A stretch of 64,000 nucleotides of DNA from Diphasiastrum complanatum (GCA_029204225.1 CM055093.1:20605635-20669634); one strand, 5' to 3'. Positions 1 through 11,860 are shown, numbered from the stretch's first letter. Translations and numbers: made by a program. Notes: generated by a model from the sequence alone, not told the origin.

Positions 1-256
1 ATAGGCATGCTCACTTCTTTGCACAGGTTTTTTTCTACATGCCAATGACATGAATATGGAGGAAAGCCAAAAGCTTCAGGACTACTCCATCCCTTACCCA
101 AAATAGATGCTTCTTGGGAACACATTGCAAAGGAAATGAAATGATTTGGGAAATTGTTGATAGTTCCTAGTAAGCAAGCATATTCCTTTCCATGTATAAA
201 GAAAAAGGGACTTGATGCCACATGCTTATACATTTAGGACAACGTCTTTAAGTTAC

Positions 257-747
257 ATGTGGCTTCCAAGTGTATTGTATCAGGATGCTAGATTTACTAA
301 TGACTTTTGAAGAGCTATGTTTGATATTTTAGGCACGACTTTGAAATAGGCTTCCTCTTTCCACCTTCAAACAACGTGAATTGACCAATCAAAGCAAGGG
401 TTGAAAACAAACTTCTATGGGAAGAATTCCTTCCTATTGCAAAATTTCCTTGTGACAAAATTGTGAATGCTTTTTTTGGTAAACCCAAATTACCATCTAT
501 GGTTATGTTTAAAGAATTTTTGTTTTCCCTATGGGATTTGTTCATGATAATAAATAATCTTATGGCATATTACGGTTGCAATATCTTGAGCACAAATAAA
601 AACCAAAAGAAGCATGCAAGTTTGTGTCAGAGGGTGATAAACTACCAAGAAGGGGATTGTGTTATCTTGAAACTTGGCAAGAAGCGGCTAAGAAAGAAAA
701 AAGGTAAGGCGAGCTTTTATTCCAAGCTGGCTATGACATTTTTTTGA
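257..747 (+). pseudogene. Ty3/gypsy integrase remnant
   Basis: Decayed integrase of a Ty3/gypsy LTR retrotransposon, the enzyme that inserts the cDNA into the genome. From 257 the frame reads a line matching the end of the gypsy integrase core: LPSVLYQDARFTNDF, then RAMFDILGTTLK, then FHLQTT. This corresponds to the family pattern 'GLPxxIxSDRDxRFTSxFW ... LFxxLGTxLxxSTAxHPQTDG'. Stops interrupt it at the expected W and after LGTTLK. Farther on (about 640-745) YQEGDCVILKL fits the C-terminal GPY/F-type region. No LTR or other gypsy domain is visible nearby, and the left part may run off the window. The 94-residue open frame at 463-747 is the longest surviving piece. It is certainly non-functional; the family call is fairly secure from motif order. 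Confidence 0.6.
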
Positions 748-799
748 TGCTTTTCAAGTTAAAAAAATCTCACTTGTGAAGAACTACTTGTAGAATAAA

Positions 800-1253
800 A
801 TATTCATGACAAGTTCCATATGATCTTGTTGAAGAAGTATGTTGGACTAGTACAACACAAGTTCCTCAAGACCGGTGACATGTCTATTGTATACATCTCT
901 TAGATTATATTGCCCAATCTCAAGATTGGTGATATGTATATAGTAGAGCAATTGCATTCTCATGTTTTAAATTTTCAACTTTAGCTCACAATTGATGTAC
1001 TCAACTTCAATCTACGCAATAGATCGGTTGTTTGCTCCTTATATTGGACTGTTTTAGGTCTGAGGAATTACTTTTGAAACTTCCACCTCAAATGGAAAGT
1101 TGACCATGCTATCATGGCCATTCACCTCCAATCCACCTCTCTTAAACTGTACAATTTAAATAGTCCCAATAATTCAAATATATCTTGGCAATCTAATCAG
1201 TAAGCTTGGAAATATTCAACTTGACCATAGTCCATTGAGTGTAAAAATAATAA
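800..1253. other. no gene seen; flank between gypsy and copia remnants
   Basis: AT-rich sequence with no open frame or motif that I can support. It ends where homology to the family-B copia LTR begins at about 1254. Confidence 0.5.
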
Positions 1254-1386
1254 TGATGTAGTAGTGTGTTTTTGCCATAGAATCAAATAGATCTTGAATC
1301 TCAATTTAGTCTTGATCTGGTGCATCTACACACCTTAGGAGATCACAAGTAAATGTTGTGGATAGTCCACACGTGTGAAATCAACA
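1254..1386 (+). repeat. truncated 5' LTR of copia copy B1 (3' end of LTR only)
   Basis: About 130 bp matching the last part of the complete family-B LTR at 21882-22701. It runs from ATGTAGTAGTGTG through the CATCTACACACCTTAGG block to the terminal CACGTGTGAAATCAACA. The rest of the LTR (U3 side) is missing or replaced by unrelated sequence. It is immediately followed by a primer-binding site, which fixes the LTR end at 1386. Confidence 0.75.
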
Positions 1387-1398
1387 TGGTATCAGAGC
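1387..1398 (+). other. primer-binding site (initiator Met tRNA), copy B1
   Basis: TGGTATCAGAGC directly follows the LTR terminus CA. This is the standard plant copia PBS complementary to the 3' end of initiator tRNA-Met, used to prime minus-strand cDNA. Confidence 0.85.
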
Positions 1399-2141
1399 GT
1401 ACCTAAGGTTACCATGAATTTTGATCCATTTAAGTGAAAACTATTCATCAATCTTGAGCTAGAAATTGTCAAGATCCATTTTCCTAGCTATCTTGTCCAA
1501 TTTTGGATCAAAAGAGATCAAAAGGACATTGATTGGGTCTGACCTGGTACTCTACGGAATCAGATGCTCAGACATGTGTGAGGAACATCCAACTTCAGTT
1601 TGGGAGTTCTTTCTCATGCTTGATCCATTTATCTTGCTGATAGCTTGTTTTGAAGCTATTTTTGTCTAGTTTCTGATGCAATCAGTTTCATTCCATTTGG
1701 TTGAGCCAATCAGAAGTTATAAGCTTTTGAAGAGGGTTAGGTAGGGCACCTAGACCTGGGTAGACACATTTGGTTTGGTCAAGAGATTGCTTGGTTGATC
1801 CAAAATCACAGTTGAATGCTTACGAATCTCATCTATATGTGATCTAGGCACTGTTTTGAGATCGTAGCCATTTTGTTTCATGCAATATCATTGTATCTGA
1901 GTCAAATTTGATTTCTTAGTGTACTTCACACGTGCTAAGAGTGTTTGATCCTAACTTTGCCCATACTCCATCATTTGATATGAAATAGATCTTGTTTTAG
2001 AGAGATTTGTGTAGCTAGTGAGAATCAATTCACAAATAGTTGCAAGATCTTTCATAGGAGGAGATAGTACTCCATTATTGGATCCTATTGAGAGTGTGTA
2101 GAAACATTTATTGTTCATCATTTGACTTTTCTTCACTTCAA

Positions 2142-2504
2142 ATGTCTTCAATGGGTTCATCCTTGTTGGAACCAAGTGAAAGATTGTCCACTTCAAACTA
2201 TTCAATTTGGAAAATGAGGATGGAGTCCATCTTGATCCTTCAAGATGTGATGGACATAGTTCTTGGCCTTGAAGAAGAACCACAAGTTCTTCAAGAGGTT
2301 CAAAAATACAAAAAGAGGGAGTATGTGAATGCTTGTAATGTTGCTCTTGTGAACACGCTCTCTATGGAGGAATTATGGCATAGGATGTTGGGACATCCCA
2401 ACTACAAATCCATGCTCTCTATGATCAAAGAGGCCAAAGCTATTGGCTTGCCAAAGTCATTCTCCAAGAAGATCAAGCCTTGTGAGGCATGTGCTTATTT
2501 CTAG
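2142..2504 (+). pseudogene. copia gag fused by deletion to integrase N-terminus (B1)
   Basis: Starts at the ATG of MSSMGSSLLEPSERL, the same N-terminus as the intact element A gag at 54209. Gag reads normally through NYSIWKMRMES and EEEPQVLQEVQKYKKR. It then jumps within about 15 codons to ELWHRMLGHPNYKSM and CEACA, the H and C residues of the integrase N-terminal zinc knuckle. The deleted part covers most of gag, the CCHC knuckle and the whole aspartic protease. The frame stops at 2504, just after CEAC. The upstream region 1399-2141 is the untranslated leader. It is a dead coding region, but the junction is a clean in-frame fusion. Confidence 0.75.
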
Positions 2505-2517
2505 ATCTCACAAAACG

Positions 2518-4248
2518 CCATTTACAAGATCTTCTATCAAAAGCAAGCATTCTTTGTAGTTAATCCACTCGGATGTGCATTTCTCATCAACTATAAGCAA
2601 GGGAGGAGCCACCTGTTTTGTTACTTTCATTGATGATTTCACAAGATTCATTTGGATATATCTTCTTGCTTCTAAATCTATGGTGTTTGATCATTTTCTT
2701 ATTTTCAAAGCTTATGTAGAGAAGCAATCCTCATTCAAGATTAAAGCTCTTAGATGTGATGGAGGTGGTGAATATATCTCCAATAAATTTCATGATTTTT
2801 GTGAACATTCATCTTTTGAAGAGGCCGAGATCAAGAAGTCTATGGATGCATCACCTATTATTGATTTTGAAGACAATTATGATGTGATGGGGTCGAGAAT
2901 TGAAGAAGAGTCTCCTCAGATTTTCTCACCAAGAAGATCCATGAGAGATAGATCCGAGCCTAAGAGGCTCTCATATGTTGACAAAGGCAAACAAGTGGAT
3001 CTTGATTCCACTAATTATGTTTTTTATGTCTCTCATGAAGAGCCAAAGAATGTACAAGAGGCACTCAATACCAAGGAGTGGTATGATGCCATGAAGCAAG
3101 AGTATGATGCATTGATCACCAACAATACTTGGGAGCTTGTGGATCCTCCATCCAACAAGCATGTGATTGGTTGCAAGTGGGTATTTCGGATCAAGTTCAA
3201 TCATGATGGCACCATCAACAAGTATAAAGCAAGATTATGTGCCAAAGGATTTGCTCAAATCCATGGCCTTGATTATGAGGAGACCTTTGCACCCGTTGCA
3301 AAGATGGTGACAATAAGAATTCTTATTTCTCTTGCTTGTTTCTTTAAGTGGAAGGTGTTCCAATTAGATGTATCCAATGCTTTTCTAAATGGTTATCTTG
3401 AGGAGGAGATCTATATGGAACAACCTCAAGGATCCATCAAGGATGAGTCCAAAGTGTGCTTGCTCTTCAAAAGTCTTTGTGGACTCAAGCAAGCACCAAG
3501 ATCATGGTATTCAAGACTTAATTCTTTTCTTATCTCACTAGGATTTACTCTTAGTGACTATGATCCTTCCATGTATCTAAAGTTTGTTGATAGCAATATT
3601 GTCATTCTTCCAATTTATGTTGATGACATTATTCTTTGTGGAAGTTGTACCAAGCTAGTTGATGAAACTAAGCTAACACTTGGATGTGAGTTTAAAATGC
3701 AAGATCTAGGAGAGATACATTAGATCCTAGGCCTAAAAATTGATTTTTATGAATATCATGTCTTTATATGCCAATCTAGATATGCTCACTCTATGTTGAA
3801 AAAATTCCATATGGAAAATTCTAAGAGCATAGATACTCCAATGGAGAAAATTGTAAAAGATCCTAATAAAGGTGATGAAAGATCTTTTGAGGACATCACA
3901 CTTTTTAGGAGTCTTGTAGGCTCCTTGATTTGGCTTACCATTACTAGACCCGATCTAAGTTTTTGTGTGCACAAATTGAGTGAATTTATGCAAGATTCTA
4001 AGATCCATCATTGGAAGATGGCCAAGAGGATTCTAAGATATGTATCTTCATCTTGTGATTATGGTCTACTTTATAAAAGTGAAGATCTATCCATTGTTGG
4101 CTACTCGGATTCGGACTTTGCAGGTGACAAGATGGATTGAAAGTCTATTAGTGCATACACTATCTTTCTTGGAGGCAATCTAATATCTTGGCTTTCCAAA
4201 AAGCAAGATACTATATCTCTCTCTTCATGTGAGGTCGAGTACAAAGAG
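2518..4248 (+). pseudogene. copia integrase-RT-RNase H pseudogene (B1)
   Basis: Polyprotein remnant of copia copy B1. In order: LIHSDVHF and FVTFIDDFTRF (integrase core, first catalytic Asp region), KALRCDGGGEY (second region), then a deletion that removes the catalytic Glu segment. The hinge FSPRRSMRDRSEPKRLSY follows, then the RT palm with WVFRIKFNHDGTINKYKARL, QLDVSNAFLNG and YVDDIIL. At 3721 a TAG interrupts the frame after LGEIH, but the same frame resumes with ILGLKIDF. RNase H residues ITRPDLSFCV and SDSDFAGDKMD are visible, followed by another stop at 4138. The copy ends abruptly at about 4248 inside RNase H (SSCEVEYKEL), so its 3' end and 3' LTR are lost. Non-functional, reverse transcriptase identity certain. 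Confidence 0.85.
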
Positions 4249-4485
4249 TTAAAATAGCAATGATCAACTTATACAGTGCTTTCTTATTTCGATGGCACCA
4301 CGTGTGCTTAGTTCTAGAGTTACCGAGCCATCTTTCTTTTACGAGCCCTTTGACTGCTTCTAAGCAACTTATATTTGTACTTCCTTATCAGTTGAATATA
4401 CAGTTTGTTGAGAGCAATTATGTTGCACTTGACGTTGTGCTGTGGTGATTGATCTGGTCAGGTGTTTAAACTGTGTTTCTTAACT

Positions 4486-4497
4486 TGGTATCAAAGC
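4486..4497 (+). other. PBS-like site, possibly of copia copy C
   Basis: TGGTATCAAAGC resembles the initiator-Met PBS (TGGTATCAGAGC) with one change. It sits 1.2 kb before the gag start of copy C. The sequence before it (about 4258-4485) would then be the end of a diverged LTR, but it does not end in CA and no second copy is recognisable, so this is tentative. Confidence 0.4.
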
Positions 4498-5741
4498 CCC
4501 TTGGTGGCTTGAATCATCGGACAAGAACATAGAGCTACGAATTCACAATGGTTTGTGGGCTAGGAAGCACAAAACCGAGTCTGTGGAGATTCGTGGAATA
4601 GCTCAAAACTGTAATAAGATTCAAAAGTAGGGGATTGTCAGCTGAATCAGAGGGCAAGCAAAAAGTGAAGCTGGAAAATCTTCTGAAGGGTTGCTTGGCA
4701 TGTGTGATTGGTTTGAATCCAATCGAACACCATTTGAAGATCTGTTTGAAGGAGGTGATCGCTGATTGTAGGGCGACCTGAGTGCAGTAGAAGGCTGCAA
4801 AAAGTGGCTTAGAGAAAATCTGAGCATATCTCAAGAAGTCTTTTTTCTTCCTCATGACTAGGGTTTACAGCCATAAAACTGTGGATATTTGGTTGTAGGA
4901 GATCATTTCTGGCACTGTAAGTGCATGATGGAGGGCGCCCTAGTGCTTGGAAGATAATTCCAGAAGGCAGCTGACTACCATGGAGAGTTGGAGGAGAGCT
5001 TGAAGGGTTAGTTGTGGGTTCATAATCACCATAGCCATGGAGATAGGCGATGGAAGAGAGAGGCCGCGGATAGACCTTGCGCGCTCTCACCCATTCTAGC
5101 ATTTAGTGTAAATAGGTGCTTAGTGCTTTAAACTGAAGCTCTAAATGCACGACCTCCTTGTAGATCGTTGGATCGAAGACAATGGTCAAGATGGAGTTCT
5201 CAAGAAGGAACGTGGACCATAGGATGGAGGATCACCGGTAGATGGGCTTTGAAAGGGTCTTGAAGAATTGAAAGGCAAAATAGGCCTTCTTTTCATTAAA
5301 AATTTTCAAACTGAAAAAAATTGTTGGGTCCCAAATTTTTGAAGGGTGAAGTTTCTTCAAACTGAAGGAATAGTTCAAAAATCCAAATTGCCCTTATTTT
5401 TACCTCCTTTAGCCTATTTTGGCCAAACGAAAGGCCATAGCCTCCAAACGAAGGGCACCCTGACTGTACCTGCAAGTACGTACACCAAAATAGAGTGATG
5501 CCACGAAGAAAGTGTTCGAAGCGTGCTAGAAGTGATTTCACCATTCCACTGGGCAGGTAGCTGGGAGTTGGTGACGAGAAGCATTTTGGAAAGCGACGCC
5601 AGTTTGGCTTTCAATTTGGCGACAGAGCGGCAGGTGGCCTGGTAAGCCAAAAATTGTAGGTCATTATTTGTGATTTTCGACATCACGGTTGGCTTCGGCA
5701 TACGCTTTATAGCCTACAGGTGGAGTTTCAAGCAGTTTGGA
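4498..5741 (+). other. long untranslated leader of copia copy C
   Basis: About 1.2 kb between the PBS-like site and the first gag codon at 5742. Its base composition is richer in G than its neighbours. Minus-strand open frames here have no recognisable domain and look accidental. I see no gene. Confidence 0.35.
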
Positions 5742-7244
5742 AATGACAAACATCAATGAGGCAATTTTGGGCGATGCAAGCAAACTTGATGGGGCTTCTA
5801 ACTACAACATCTGGAAATTCAAAATGAAGAGCATTTTGATGGAGAAAGAGTTATGGGAGATTGTGGCAGGTATTGAAATCTGACCAAATACCACTCCAGG
5901 TGATATGAGGGCCTTTGATAAAAAGGCGTAGAGAACATTGTCCTTAATCAATCTTTCAGTGAAAGACCATGTAATCACTCATATAAGTGATGCCACGATG
6001 GCTAGGGGAGCTTGGGAAGCTCTTAGAATGCAATTTCAAACTTGCAATCCAGCTCGGGCCATGTTCTTGAAGTCGAGATTGAACGCAGTAAGGATGGAAG
6101 AAAGTGAATTAGTGGGATCTTTCTTCACAAGGATAAAGGAGCTGAGAGATCAACTTGTGGCAATTGGAGAACAAATTAGGGACGTTGAATTGGTACATAC
6201 CACAATGAGTAGTGTCTTGGAAGGGCTACAGATGTTTGTGAGCAGCATTGCTTCAAAGGAGAGATTGCCTACTTTTGAAGACTTCCACGGAATCATGTTG
6301 CAAGAAGAGCAGTGTCGCGAAGTGGTGAAGTCAAGGCAAACCCCACAGGAGGATCAAGCCTTGCTTGTTAAAGGCAAGCATAAAGGATGGAAAAGGATTC
6401 CTAAGAAATCCAAGGATGATGATGACGAGGGAGAGTCATCATCAAAAGGGAAAAAGAAGAAGAAAGACAAATGTTACTATTGCCACAAACCGGGTCATTG
6501 GGCACACGAGTGTTACAAGAATAAAGGGGACATAAAAGCGAGAAAAGTGACTCAACAAGGCAACATTGTCAAAGATGATGGAGAAGATGACGAGACAAGT
6601 GTCTTCTCATCGACATTGGCATCCCAAGTTGATGATGGAGTCAGATGGTTCATAGATTCAGGCGCACAAGGCATATGACTGAGAAACATGATTGGTTTGA
6701 GAAATTCTCACCAATCCATGATGGGGATAAGGTCACTCAAGCCAATGGAGAGGAATGCCAAATACAGGGTGTGGGCAACGTAGCTGTGCAGTTTTCTGAT
6801 GGTAAAATCAAGAACATCCCTAATGTGCTTTATGTTCTTGGACTCAAAAAGAGTTTGCTTTCTGTTGGTGTAATGTCAAATCAACATCTTAAGGTTGAAT
6901 TTGTCAAGGATGGATGTCTTATGAGGGATATGAACCACAACCATAAAGTGGTGGCGAAGGGTTATAGAGATAGTAGTTGTGGCCTTTATAAATTGGATGC
7001 TGCAAAACCAGGAGAATATGGTTTGGCTATCTCAACAGCATCTCAATCTGAGTTGTGGCACAAAAAACTTGGTCATTTGAACTATGGGAGCTTGAGATTG
7101 ATGGTGAAGCTGAAGATGGTAATAGGGTTACCGGCATTGCAGGATGATGATCATGCAATATGTGAAGGATGTGCCATGGGAAAGCATCACAGGGAGACAT
7201 TCAAGAAAGGTGGAGCTGCAAGAGCTAAGAAACCGCTGACTTGA
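5742..7244 (+). pseudogene. copia gag-protease-integrase N-term pseudogene (copy C)
   Basis: A copia lineage distinct from the others here. Gag starts at MTNINEAILGDASKLDG and is broken by stops at about 5879 and 5927, then runs from 5938. Visible in order: AWEALRMQFQ and LKSRLNAVRMEE (gag core), a basic linker, the CCHC knuckle CYYCHKPGHWAHEC at about 6472, then the protease start RWFIDSGA at about 6642. A one-step frameshift at about 6660 moves the protein into the overlapping frame from 6645, which continues through LSVGVMSNQHLKVEF and the integrase zinc-knuckle start LWHKKLGHLNYGSL, CEGC. The open frame ends at 7244, and the integrase core and most of RT are absent from the copy. Confidence 0.85.
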
Positions 7245-7254
7245 TTATTACGGG

Positions 7255-8178
7255 AAATAATCAAGAGATGATAGACATGATCAAGAAAGACCTCATGGAA
7301 CAATGCGAGATGACATATCTCAACTGATGCATTACTGCCTTGGAGTAGAAGTGTGGGAAAAAGGACATGAAGTGGGTTTACCATAGGCGAAGTATGTCAA
7401 AGAGTTGCTGCACAGGTTTAGGTTGCAAGATTGCAAACCAGTAAACACTCCTATTGAACAAGGTAAAAAGATTTCTAAGCTTGATGAGTCACAGTCATTT
7501 GATGCTACGCTATATAGATAGTTAGTAGGGAGCTTGATTTATCTTACCACGACTAGACCAGATATATGCTATGCTGTTGGCATTGTAAGTCAGTTTATGG
7601 CAGCACCTACAGAAACGCATTGGAAGACAACTAAACGCATTTTGCGTTATGTGAAAGGCACTTCAGAGTATGGCTTGATTTACAGGAAGCATGATGGTTT
7701 ACCTGAGTTGTGTGGCTATGTGGATGCGGATTGGGGAGGTGACTATGATGATCGTAGATCCACCACAGGGTATGTATTCCAGTTTTGTGGTAGTTGCTTT
7801 TCCTGGTCTAGTAAGAAGCAAAGTACAATTGCTCTTTCCACCACAGAAGCAGAGTATAAGGCAATGTGTAGCGCAGCACATGAAGCTATATGATTGAGAC
7901 AAATCTTGGAAGAAATTGGCATGAAGCAGAAAAATCGCACGACTTTACATAGCGACAGTCAAAGTGGCATTCAGCTAGCAAAGAATCCAGCGTTCCATGC
8001 GAGAACTAAACACATTGAGATTCAGTATCACTTCATACGTGAGAGGCTGCTGAGTCATGAAATTCATGTTGTTCATTGTAGCACAGAAGAACAACTAGCT
8101 GATATTTTCACTAAGCCACTTACTAGAGAAAAGTTTGATAAGTTTAGATCAAAGCTTTCTGAACTTAAAGTTTGTTGA
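7255..8178 (+). pseudogene. copia RT C-term and RNase H pseudogene (copy C)
   Basis: Continuation of copy C after a deletion of the integrase core and most of RT. Weak coding signal at 7310-7520 (HYCLGVEVW, KYVKELLHRF, CKPVNTPIEQG) is the RT connection, with several stops. From 7534 the RNase H part is well kept: YLTTTRPDICYAVG, HWKTTKRILRYVKG, YVDADWGGD, STTEAEYKAM, a stop at 7891, then HSDSQSGIQLAKNP, FHARTKHIEI, and the usual C-terminal ADIFTKPL. It ends at a natural-looking stop at 8176. The following 200 bp (8179-8390) may be the start of its 3' LTR, cut off by the inverted repeat at 8427. Confidence 0.85.
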
Positions 8179-8380
8179 CTTTAAAGCTATGTATATGACT
8201 TCAGTGGATAAGGATCAGTTGGCCTCGCCACGAGCCAAGTCTACAGGACACGCGTCCCAACAACGGCAACCTGGGTCATGCATGGGTTGCCTGAGTGAAC
8301 AACTATATGTATAGTGTAATTTCATTTTGAAAAATACAGTTGCTATGTGAGCTTGCTGTGGAGAGTGTTTTCTGTCTGTC

Positions 8381-8840
8381 TTACTGTGTAGCATGATCTA
8401 TGTTCCTGTGCAAAGCAAATTCTAAGTAAGGCATGTGTAGAGTTATCAATAACAGTTTTATAAATAGAGGATCCATGCATGGAGACTCTATAGTGTGGAG
8501 AAGAGTAGTGTTAGACAAAATAAATGCATCATCTACGTAAAGAGCTATGTGAACTGAATTGGTGCCTATATGCTTTGAATAAACATTACAGTCAGCTGAA
8601 TTGTTTGCAAATTCCACTTTGAATGAGATAAGAGTTGATTCTATTGAACCATGCTCTTGTGGCCTGTTTTAGACCGTAGATTGTTTTATGCAGCTTGCAC
8701 ACTTTGTGCTCTTGGTCTTTGACTTCAAATCCATCCGGTTGGAAGGTGTACAGCTCCTCTTTGACATTGTCATTGAGAACTACTGTCTTGACATCCATTT
8801 GGTGTATTTCGAGGTCTTCTGTTGTTGCTAACACAATCAA
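8381..8840 (-). pseudogene. copia RT fragment on the left arm of the inverted repeat
   Basis: Minus-strand reverse transcriptase palm. ATTEDLEIHQMDVKTVVLND corresponds to the copia 'QMDVKTAFLNG' block (first catalytic Asp), IYGLKQATRAWFNRI is the next conserved block, and after a frameshift at about 8600 LYVDDAFILSN supplies the YVDD active-site motif. No other copia domain is attached, so this is a fragment carried by the larger repeat 8427-9458. Confidence 0.75.
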
Positions 8841-9458
8841 AGTCCTGATTGACTACATTTTGATGATAAGGAGATAGAAGAACGTGAACGAAGAAGAGAG
8901 CAAGAATATTGCGAAATAGCTATCCCGTTACAATCAGCTACTAGATGAGAAAACAGTCTAATAGAAAGCTTATGCTAAGTATAATCATAGCTTTTAGTGC
9001 TTCAGTTGCCCACCAGGATCTTAAAAATTAGTTCATACTCACAAAAACGAGAGTACAGTCCATCGAAGAAATTAGAAATGGTTTGCATGTGTGGTATCAC
9101 TAGAAATCAGATTCAATATGAAGTTTAGTTCTGAAATAGATGGAAAGAGAAGTATGATATCGCGAGTTCCTCAGGCGTCAAAGACATCAATCATCAGAAG
9201 CGAGGAAGTCATAGATGTCCGTGTTCTGATCAGAATGAGTAAACAAGCACGATCAAATAGTGATAAAGTGCATTCAATCACAACAAGCATTCATCTACGT
9301 TATGCACAGATAGGAAAGCATGTTGCTGCTATATTACAGTGAAGCACAATAAAATAGCAATCACAACCAAAATGGTGGCATAACTGGGAGGCTCAAATTA
9401 TACGTCTCATGGACGGAGCATCACGTAGAGTGTGCCAGGATGATCCATTTATACAATT
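8427..9458 (+). repeat. left copy of a ~1-kb inverted repeat
   Basis: This segment is the reverse complement of 24369-25397 with minor divergence over its whole length. The left boundary is near AAGGCATGTGTAGAG and the right boundary near CCATTTATACAATT, beyond which the two loci differ. The interval contains an RT fragment (minus strand) plus about 500 bp of noncoding sequence. Confidence 0.8.
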
Positions 9459-9749
9459 GTACACTGAGTTTTTGTGATCCAAATGAACCCAAATCAATTT
9501 CTACTTGTTTCTCAGGTTGAAGGCCGTACTACAGCCTGTAGTACACACGTGTGGGCTCGTATTTCAATGTTGATCAGTGCTTTTGATTGTTAATGCTTGT
9601 TGTTTGTCAAATTGCAAATGTAGCTCAACTTTTTTATGTCTAGTTTTTTGATAAATTGTTAAGCAAGCATCCAATCACTCTTGTGGATCTTTTGTAGATC
9701 CATTTATGGTCCTAAAGTACAGTACTTTCACAAACTAATTGAATAGTGG
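9459..9749. other. no gene seen
   Basis: Spacer between the inverted repeat and the first recognisable part of gene T. It contains one ACACACGTGTGG motif at about 9546 but no coding signal. Confidence 0.4.
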
Positions 9750-11860
9750 CCGTTCTGCATACTCACAACTATTGAAAGATGTTGACTTGATAGGTAAAAA
9801 GGTAAAAACAAAAAAAACGAAAGCAAGTGACCAACACAAATATTTATAATTTGTCATCAATAGGAGGCTATTGAAAAAGGAGGATTTATGCATTCAAGTA
9901 AGTTTTTGACTTTTGGCCTTTGCAGTCTCCTTTTTTACTTCAAGAGTTTGGATCTTATGTTGTTTTTGCATGACTGTAAATTGTAACATTAATCATCTAT
10001 TATTTAATTTTTGTTTTATAGATCAGCATTGGTTGGGAATCAAAATGTGAAAGACAATGCTACTATAGGCAAGTCTTTGGGCTCTGTGTTGACAACAAAA
10101 TCAACCAAATCATTGATGACCAAAAATCGAAACAATCGTGTTATGATAACAATTGTTGATGCATTAATAATTGAAGTACAAAAGATACTTGACAATACTA
10201 TAATTCTAGGAGCATGTGATTTTGTTGGAATAAGCAGAGATGCTTATGGCATCATATTTAAGATTATCAAACAGGCTTTGATGCTAGTTAGCATTAAAAA
10301 ATTTCTTATTCCATGACCATTTCAAATAAAACAGGAGCGTGATACAAAAGATTATTGGTGTTCCATTTCATATTGAGGAAATAAATCAATCAAAGGACAA
10401 AAAATCCATGTCTTACAATCAGTCAAATAACTTGTTTGGATATATGAATATGCTATTAAGATTTATTGTACATTTTTATGATATTTTCACAAAAAAGGTA
10501 GACAGTAAGATAGTCTTGGTACTGAAGTTGGATGAATCGGAACTTATTAAAGGACAAAAAATGGAGAGCATGAGTATAACACTCATGAATGGAGCTCTTC
10601 AAAAGACAAACGATCAAAGAGATTTCAACTTCAGTGTTCAGTCCGAGAATGACATCTGGTGGTTGGCAGCCTTTGAGGTATGATATTTTAAAAACTACAA
10701 AATAAAGTATGGTACCTGGATGTGATATTGTTATCGATTGACTAGTTTTTTGTCTATCCATTTTTTAGGTTTCAAAAGAAGATCATGACATTCTATTATG
10801 GGTGTTTAGCAAAACAACATATCCCAAAATCATCAAAGAGAATATGGATGGGGAACTTTTCAATGTACCAGGAATAGGAGACTTCAAGGTAGAGTGGAAT
10901 TCAGTTGGTGATTTGAAAACTTTAAAAAGTATGTTCAATGTTTCCCATGAAGCAACCTCCAAAAATCCATGTTTATATTGTATGAAATCATCAAATGACA
11001 AGAATACAAGAATAACAACAGACAAAGAGGATCCAAATTGGAAACTTGTTCTACCAATTCCTCTACAAAACATAAATATTAGCACTCTCCATGCTGAGGT
11101 TAGAATAATCAAAAAGCTTGTGTATTGTCACATATTATATGCTTGGAACACAAAGCTAGAACTATTTTCCAAGGAGGCTATTTCTAGACTAGAAGATGTT
11201 CTGTGTAAAGTAGGTCTCCATAAAGGACATGTTAAAATACAAAAGGACCTTAAGCTTTTGGGAAAAATAGGAAATGTACCTTGCAAGCCAAGCATTGGCG
11301 GAGCAAAGGCACAAAGATTTTTATCTAACCATTCAGGAAAGCCATCTACGACACGTTACTTAGTTTGGAAAGACATCATAGCTGCTACTCAAGATTTTGA
11401 ACAGAAAGGATCAACAAGGGTAATGAAAGTTGAAGTATGGAAAAAATTAGATGATATGGTTAAAACATTAGGAAAAGAAATATTTTCAAACAATGACTTG
11501 CGACTACTCCAGAAAAGTTGTGTTGAGTTTGTAGATGCATTTGCAAGGGATGCGAATCATATCACACATTACATGGCAAGCATTTAAAAACAGATATCAA
11601 GTTACCATTTTATTTTATTTTTTGAGTTTACCTATTGACAGAAAGGATTGATATTTTGCAACACATATTACGACACCATTCCATATCCTTAGCAAAAAAT
11701 CATGGAAGTTTGAGTATATGGTCATCACAAGGGCTAGAAAAATCTCATCGGCAACCAAGAGTGGCATTTCATAAAAACACACAGCATGGTGGCCTCAATG
11801 GTAGATACGAATATATCCTTCAGCTATTTCAATGGTTCTATCGACGAGCACAAATATGAC
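9750..11860 (+). pseudogene. RNase H-fold (DDE) transposase-like gene T, decayed
   Basis: Not retro-derived; multi-exon coding remnant. Pieces in order: LLKDVDLIGKKVKTKKTKAS (about 9768-9827), a 34-bp exon-like piece at 9864-9897, an open frame at 10022-10316 and one at 10339-10677. A 91-bp GT-AG intron (10678-10768) then joins WWLAAFE to VSKEDHDIL in phase, and the long frame runs to 11587. A last piece at 11641-11859 reads HGSLSIWSSQGLEKSH then FHKNTQHGG. Family-like features are an acidic block LVLKLDESELIKG, GDLKTLKSMF followed by a CxxC (NPCLYC), STLHAEVRIIKKL, ITHYM and the C-terminal GLEKSH. From memory these match an uncharacterised RNase H-fold family related in layout to RAG1/Transib-type transposases (Asp, Asp/Glu, Glu). 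A stop at 11585, a frame change near 10320 and unclear splice sites at two joins suggest decay. The family assignment is inference. Confidence 0.45.
10678..10768 (+). other. spliceosomal intron in gene T
   Basis: GTATGATATT donor and pyrimidine-rich TTTTTTAG acceptor. The intron is phase 0, and removing its 91 bp merges two open frames that lie in different frames. This shows the locus was a spliced nuclear gene and not a retroposed copy. Confidence 0.75.

Noticed and set aside
4535-5701. Four minus-strand frames of 68-106 residues in the leader of copy C
   Set aside because: No domain, no consistent start or promoter, and the region fits a retroelement leader; treated as accidental.
9091-9342. 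83-residue plus-strand frame, mirrored at 24511-24729
   Set aside because: It lies inside the inverted repeat and is similar in both copies simply because the DNA is; it sits antisense to and outside the RT fragment and shows no motif.
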